Of a stretch of 64,000 nt of DNA, positions 58,793 to 64,000 are shown one piece after another; position 1 is the stretch's first letter; each line of letters begins with the position of its first letter. The translations under genes and the position numbers were made by a program. The notes beneath the pieces are model-generated. The model saw only the letters and a program-made list of their open reading frames with translations. It ran no database searches and had not been told where the DNA came from. This stretch comes from Diplolepis rosae (Eukaryota > Arthropoda > Insecta > Hymenoptera > Diplolepididae): NCBI GenBank assembly GCA_030998225.1, contig JAPYXD010000680.1, positions 17,496,501-17,560,500 on the forward strand, written 5' to 3'.

Positions 58793-59572
58793 ACGCAGAA
58801 AAAAGAAAGGCAAAATTTACTAACCGGGAACAGTAAAAGATTTTAAGTAAATGTAACAGTAAAAATTGTTAACATAGCTGAAAATAAATGTCGGAATTAC
58901 TGAGCGTTTCGTAAATCTCATAGTAAAATCAAAGTAAATCTAACTCGGTCACCTGTGAGTTAAAAATACCTTTATCATATGTATTAAATACAGGATGATA
59001 AGTACCATTCACTGGAACTGAATTACAATACAAGTATAGTACACATTAACGAAAGATCAGTAGATTTTACCGATCTGGATGTTTCGCTTAACTCGTGCAC
59101 ATGTAACGAAAACATAACCTTCATGTGTAAATCCCGTGTGCCGGCAACGCTGGGTGTAAACAATGGAATTTCCAACTGCAGTGAGAAAAACGGATCATAA
59201 AACCTGGATGTTAAAAGTAAGGATAGTATTCGGTAAAATCAAAGCATTCATTTTCGGTTTTTCATATAATTCGTTTCAGAATGTCGTCCGAGTGCTTCCG
59301 ACGTTATCCGAATAGCTTCGTAGACTCGAATCCAAGTCTGGCCAACTCAGTAGTGGCTTATAAGCGACATTTATTTCGGAATATGGCAAGCGAGAATAGC
59401 CGAGAGGCTTTAGGCGTTAGGAATGCGTTTAGTTAATGTAGATATAGGTAGAGTTAGAGGGTTCGAACACAAAAGCGATTCTGAAATTTAATTTTAAGCG
59501 TATGCGATTGTAAATAGTGTAGCATTGTGTACTTAAATATGTGAACATAAATGAGTTATGATAATAATATTT
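58793..59572. other. Spacer between copy C and the gypsy element
   Basis: It begins TTACACGCAGAAAAAAG, like the CACGGAAAAA-type MITE termini, but no matching far end was found. No gene seen. Confidence 0.45.
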
Positions 59573-60439
59573 GTGTATGTGTTCTCACTGAAACCTCCCC
59601 TCTTCTGAGTGCCAAAGCTCTCCCCTCTATCTTTCTTTTGTTTTGCACGCGTTAAATCTGGTATGTTTCAGTTTATAATCCAAGATATTATCCGATACTA
59701 CCTTTTTTTTAACATCTACAGATTATGGTTTAGTGATTTCGTGCACGGGAAAAATAATCAACTCCAATATGCGAATAATGATAGTTTATTTATTCGAGCT
59801 GTAGAGAGGTGCTCAGGACGGAAGGTCAAAACTTACTGAATTTTTGAAATTATAAATTTAGGGTGTAAAGAGTGAGTCTACTAGAGAGTGAGAAATAGGT
59901 ATAAGGGTATGAAAGAGTAGGGGAAATATTCAGGTAATTGGAAAGAGTACCTCAGGTAAGGTACCGACGAGACTCTCGACTCAAGGCATAAAAATGTTTG
60001 CATTTGGATTAGGAAAAACCCGACAGCTGGGCGACAATTACAAGATGCCGATTTTTATGATCGACCGTCTTGAAATCGTTGAAGAAAAGATGCTAAATGA
60101 GATTCTCTACAGAAACTTACTTAGGCAAGGCTTATAGAACTATAAAGGCGTAAATTCTGTAGAAGAATAATAGAAAAAGAAAGTGAAAGTGAATAGAACC
60201 TGAAATAAAGAAAATAGAATTAGAAATAGAAATAAATAAGAAGGGTCCTGAGCACAAATGTACAATGCAATAGGTAAGAGTATGAAATATATATACAACA
60301 TATAAAAATTTAAGCATTTTAGAATTTGAGTGTATAAATGTAACATTAATGATGTGTTTCATGTATCATGTGTTTGCGTTGTGATAAAAACAAAAAAAAT
60401 TGATTTTAATGAGTGGAGTATGTGATAACAATCACCACA
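59573..60439 (-). mobile_element. Ty3/gypsy 3' LTR (tentative)
   Basis: A purine-rich tract (GGCAGGGGTAC) after the pol stop precedes TGTGGTGATTGTTATC. AATAAATAAA on the minus strand near 59,785 could be the poly(A) signal. The far end is set at a possible ...ACACA terminus. No 5' LTR is in the window to confirm it. Confidence 0.5.
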
Positions 60440-60460
60440 GTACCCCTGCCAGTGATTAAG

Positions 60461-63400
60461 TCACGAGAAACCAACTTGAAGTCGTTCTGGAAAGCGAACA
60501 CGTCTGCCTGAGCGTGTATGAAGTCCCGGTGGACTCGCAGGTTGGCTGGCTGGAACCTCTGGAACTGGAGTAGATGCTGGGGCTGGTACTGGAACTCGAT
60601 TGAGAATGACTTCAATCGGTTCCTCTGCGTCATTGTCATCGTCGTCGTCCTCAACGTCTGCCATGACGTACGCTGGTTTGAGCCTGTCAATGGTGATAGT
60701 GACGTCACGTCCACGGATTCTGACAACGAATGTTTTGTCAGATCGTGAGACAACTTGAAAAGGCCCTTCATAGGGGCATTGTAGTATAGCCTTAGGACCA
60801 TCATGACGAACAAATACCTGTTCAGCTGTTGCAAGGTCCTTGAAAATAAAAATAGACTTCTCTCCATGCCTGGCTCCTTGCACTGGGCGTAGCTGTCGGA
60901 CATGCTCACGAAGTGACCGCACGAATTCTGACGCTGACGATCCTGTTGACTGGGATAGAAGTTCACCCGGAAGTCTAAGCTGTTGGCCGTACAGCATCTC
61001 CGAAGACGTTGATTTTAAATCTTCTTTTCCACGCGGCACGGATACCTAGCAGTACCGTTGGCAAGGTTTCAGTCCATCGAGCGTGTCTATGACATTTAAT
61101 TGCGGCCATGGATTGCCGGTGGAATCTCTCTACCATTCCGTTGGCAGCCGGATGATAGGCTGTGGTCCTGAAGTGAGTCGTACCTGCTGACTGATTTAAT
61201 TCCCTAAACAGATGGAACTTGAATTGTCTTCCTTGATCCGTTGTTATTCTCAATGGAGTCCCGAACCTCGCTATCCAGTGGGCGTAGAAGGCCCGTGCGA
61301 CGGTTGCAGCCTCCTGGTCTTCGATAGGAATAGCCTCCGGCCAGCGTGAGAATCGGTCGACGCAGGTAAGACAGTATCTGTAGCCTTCCGAACTCGGCAT
61401 GATGACAATGTCTATATGCACGTGCTCGAACCTTTGTGAGGGAAGTTGGAACGTACCTGGCGTTGTGACCACGTGTCGAGTAACCTTTGCTCGTTGACAC
61501 TCGAGACAGTCGCGGGCCCATGTTCTGCAATCCTTTTTTATTGACGGCCAAACGTAACGTTGAGTTACCATTTTGACGGTCGATTTTATCCCAGGATGTG
61601 AAAGTCTGTGTACACTGTTGAACACTCTTCTTCGAAACAGTTCTGGCACATAAGGTCGGGCTGTTGACGTGGACACATCACATAACACTGACACGTCGGC
61701 TTCTGGAATCCTCACAAGTTTCAATTGCAATGATGACGATGCATCACTTGCAAATGTTTTCAGTTCTTCTGACGTTTTCTGCGCGGCTGCCAGTTCTCTG
61801 AGATCCAACGCAGGCTCTATTTCTTCAACGCGCGACAGCGCGTCAGCGACGACGTTCTCTTCTCCTGAAACGTGGCGGATATCAGTAGAAAATTGACTGA
61901 TAAAGTCCAGGTACCGAAATTGTCGAGGGGTACACTGACTGTCCTTTTTCTGAAAGGCATATGTGATCGGTTTATGATCAGTGTAGACGGTAAACACTCT
62001 TGCCTCCAGCATGTGGCGAAAGTATTTAACAGCTTCATAAATCGCGAGTAATTCTCGATCATATGTTGCGTATTTGCGTTCTGCGGTGCTCAACTTCCTA
62101 GAAAAGAAGGCCAGTGGTTCCCAATCGTCATCGATACGTTGTTGCAGAGCCGCGCCGATGGTGAAATCCGATGCATCGCAAAATATGGCTAGAGGAGCGT
62201 TGATACTAGGATGAGCGAGTAATGTTGCTTGTGCTAAGCTCACCTTGCTGTTCTCAAACGCAGCTTCTGCTTCCTGAGTCCATTTCACCGGTGTCTTCCC
62301 TTTTACGTTACCTTGGAGAAGATCGTTCAAGAGTGCTTGAACCTGTGCAGCTTTAGGTATGAATCTCCTGTAAAAATTCAACATACCTAAAAAACGTCGG
62401 AGTTGTTTCACTGTCTCTGGTCGCGGATAAGTTCTTATTGCGTCAACCTTTGCTGGTAAAGGTTGAGTACCACTGTCACTCACTAGATAACCGAGGAACT
62501 TGACACTTGACTGTCCGAAAACACATTTCGACGGATTGATAACCACTCCGTAATTTCGCAGGCGCTCGAAAAGAATCTCCAGGTGCTGTAAATGTTCCTC
62601 AAAAGATGCTGACGCTACTAAGATATCATCGATGTATGCGTAGCAAAAATCCAGGTTTTGAAGTACCTCATCGATGAATCTCTGGAATGTTTGAGCTGCA
62701 TTACGAAGTCCAAACGTCATGAATGGAAACTCAAACAAACCGAAGGGAGTCGTGATTGCTGTTTTCCAAATATCCTCTTCGGCGACCGGGATCTGGTGGA
62801 ATGCTTTCACGAGATCAATTGTGGAATATATCTTCGTGCCAGCCAGAGACTGTGAAAAGTCATGGATGTGGCGAACTGGGTAGCGGTCAGGTACCGTTCT
62901 CGCGTTGAGTCCTCGATAATCACCGCAGGGCCTCCATTCATCTCCTTGTTTTGGTACCATGTGTAGTGGGGACGACCAGCAACTCTTCGATGGTCTCGCG
63001 ATTCCGAGTTTTAACATCGCGTCGAACTCTTTCTTCGCGGCTTGCAGCTTATCTGGAGCAAGACGTCGTGGCTTATGTGCAACGGGTTGTCCTGGTGTTG
63101 TTTTAATGAAATGCACCGTCTTGTGTTTTACAGTTGCGGTTCCATCCGGACGAGTGATTTCAGGAAATCTGGTTAGAAGCTCGTGAAAATTTGTGGAGCC
63201 GGTGACGATTTTCACACTCGGTGTTTCCTCTGTGACAGTTTTTCCGGAAACTGACAGGCGTGTTGTTGCGTCAATTAATTTTTGATTTCTCACGTCTACG
63301 AGCAAGTCGTAGTGTGCAAGGAAATCAACACCGATGATTGGTTTAGTGACGTCAGCGACTACAAATCTCCAAGTGAAGTCCCGGCGAAGTCCAAAATTTA

Positions 63401-63649
63401 ATGTTATCGTGGCAGTACCGTACGTGGCGATAGGCGTTCCGTTAGCCGCGGAAAGTTCGTACAATGATTTTTTTCGCGGTTCCCGGACGAGAGTACGTGG
63501 AAACACACACAAATCGGAGCCCGTGTCCACCAGGAATTGTGCCTTCGTAGAGCGGTCCATTACGTAGATGCGGCGCGAGGTGGTTGGGACAGTGTCGTCT
63601 GCCGCCATTAACGACTGCCCGACCCGTTTCCCGTGTTGAATGTACACGG
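60461..63649 (-). pseudogene. Ty3/gypsy pol, CsRn1-like
   Basis: The order is protease ([13 protein letters not shown]), RT ([33 protein letters not shown]), RNase H ([23 protein letters not shown]), and integrase with an H2C2 finger (HRLSHPGIK...CLECQRAK) and a D,D-E core ([22 protein letters not shown]). A change in the length of an A-run near 61,022 shifts the frame inside integrase; the C-terminal part continues at 60,461-61,020 and ends LHTRSGRRVRFPERL. This single break is the only damage seen, so the insertion is young. Confidence 0.93.
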
Positions 63650-64000
63650 CTGAGTACACTTTTTCGCTTCCGGACCGTACCTCGCGTGATACCAGCACGT
63701 TCCGTTGCCTGCAAACGGGCCACGTGATCGCGAACGCGCACGGCTACGCGACCTTCCGCGGGGCTGAGACGAGCGACTTTTAAACTCCGTCATTTCTTGC
63801 CGAATGCTCGCAATCTCTTCACGTAGTGGCAGAAGAATTTGACTGAGTTGCTCTGCTAAGGAATTAACGGTTGCTGCTGGTGCTGCTGCTAGTACCGCTG
63901 GTGCTGCTGGTGCTGCTGCTGCTGCAACGCTTTGTCTGGCCCCCGTCAAATCGATGATCGAATCAGCCAGGTCTGCCACCCTCTCGAGAGAGAGGTCTTT
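63608..64000 (-). CDS. Ty3/gypsy gag, 3' part
   Basis: The frame is open to the window edge. An Ala-rich stretch and a coiled-coil-like [19 protein letters not shown] are followed by an Arg-Ser tract and the knuckle [18 protein letters not shown]. That C-H-C-C spacing is the unusual Gag knuckle of the CsRn1 clade. Stop TAA at 63,608-63,610. Confidence 0.88.
   Translation of the reverse strand, partial: KDLSLERVADLADSIIDLTGARQSVAAAAAPAAPAVLAAAPAATVNSLAEQLSQILLPLREEIASIRQEMTEFKSRSSQPRGRSRSRARSRSRGPFAGNGTCWYHARYGPEAKKCTQPCTFNTGNGSGSR
63626..63632 (-). promoter_or_regulatory. -1 ribosomal frameshift site GGGAAAC
   Basis: The heptamer lies in the gag frame as G GGA AAC, six codons before the gag stop. 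Pol lies in the -1 frame and is open through this point. This is a textbook slippery heptamer. Confidence 0.85.

Overview
This is a eukaryotic, AT-rich, repeat-dominated nuclear segment. The repeat repertoire points to an arthropod and most likely an insect: BEL/Pao, CsRn1-like Ty3/gypsy, R1-clade LINE, mariner and pogo elements, TTAA and TA MITEs, a tRNA-derived SINE and a Foldback-like giant. Spliceosomal introns are visible. I cannot name the species. Nothing prokaryotic is present.

Layout. One block of roughly 12 kb is present three times in the same orientation: copy A (1 to about 12,607), copy B (17,343 to about 42,009) and copy C (about 46,795 to 58,792). A short fourth piece, D, lies at 44,772-45,088. 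B and C are more alike than either is to A. Because the copies are so similar, several transposon insertions can be read against an empty site in a sister copy. Fragments of BEL/Pao integrase and LTR sit exactly at three block edges (12,6xx, 45,08x and 46,79x), so they are candidate breakpoints.

Gene content. Each block carries, on the minus strand, one copy of an unrecognised multi-exon gene for a putative secreted protein. It has a TATA-like box, a 20-residue signal-peptide exon ending at a GT donor, a stretch with no securely placed exon, and then four coding exons (V, W, X, Y). X and Y join in phase in all three copies. The copies differ mainly by amino-acid replacements and keep reading frame in these exons. 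In copy C a 5.7 kb R1-clade LINE sits in the first intron, and exon Y is shortened.

The most striking structure is 17,452-29,541. It is a 12.1 kb Foldback-type element inserted in copy B with a 9-bp target duplication whose empty site survives in copy A. Its inverted arms hold a 288-bp tandem repeat with 2 periods in the left arm and 24 in the right. A 219-bp palindromic MITE sits exactly at the inner edge of both arms. The core has no transposase, only other MITEs.

The right end (about 59.57 kb to the window edge) is a CsRn1-like Ty3/gypsy element on the minus strand. It has a CHCC-type Gag knuckle, a canonical GGGAAAC slippery site between gag and pol, and one later frame break in integrase. 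The element at 38,876-40,517 carries a GC-rich open frame with 42-residue repeats that I do not recognise.
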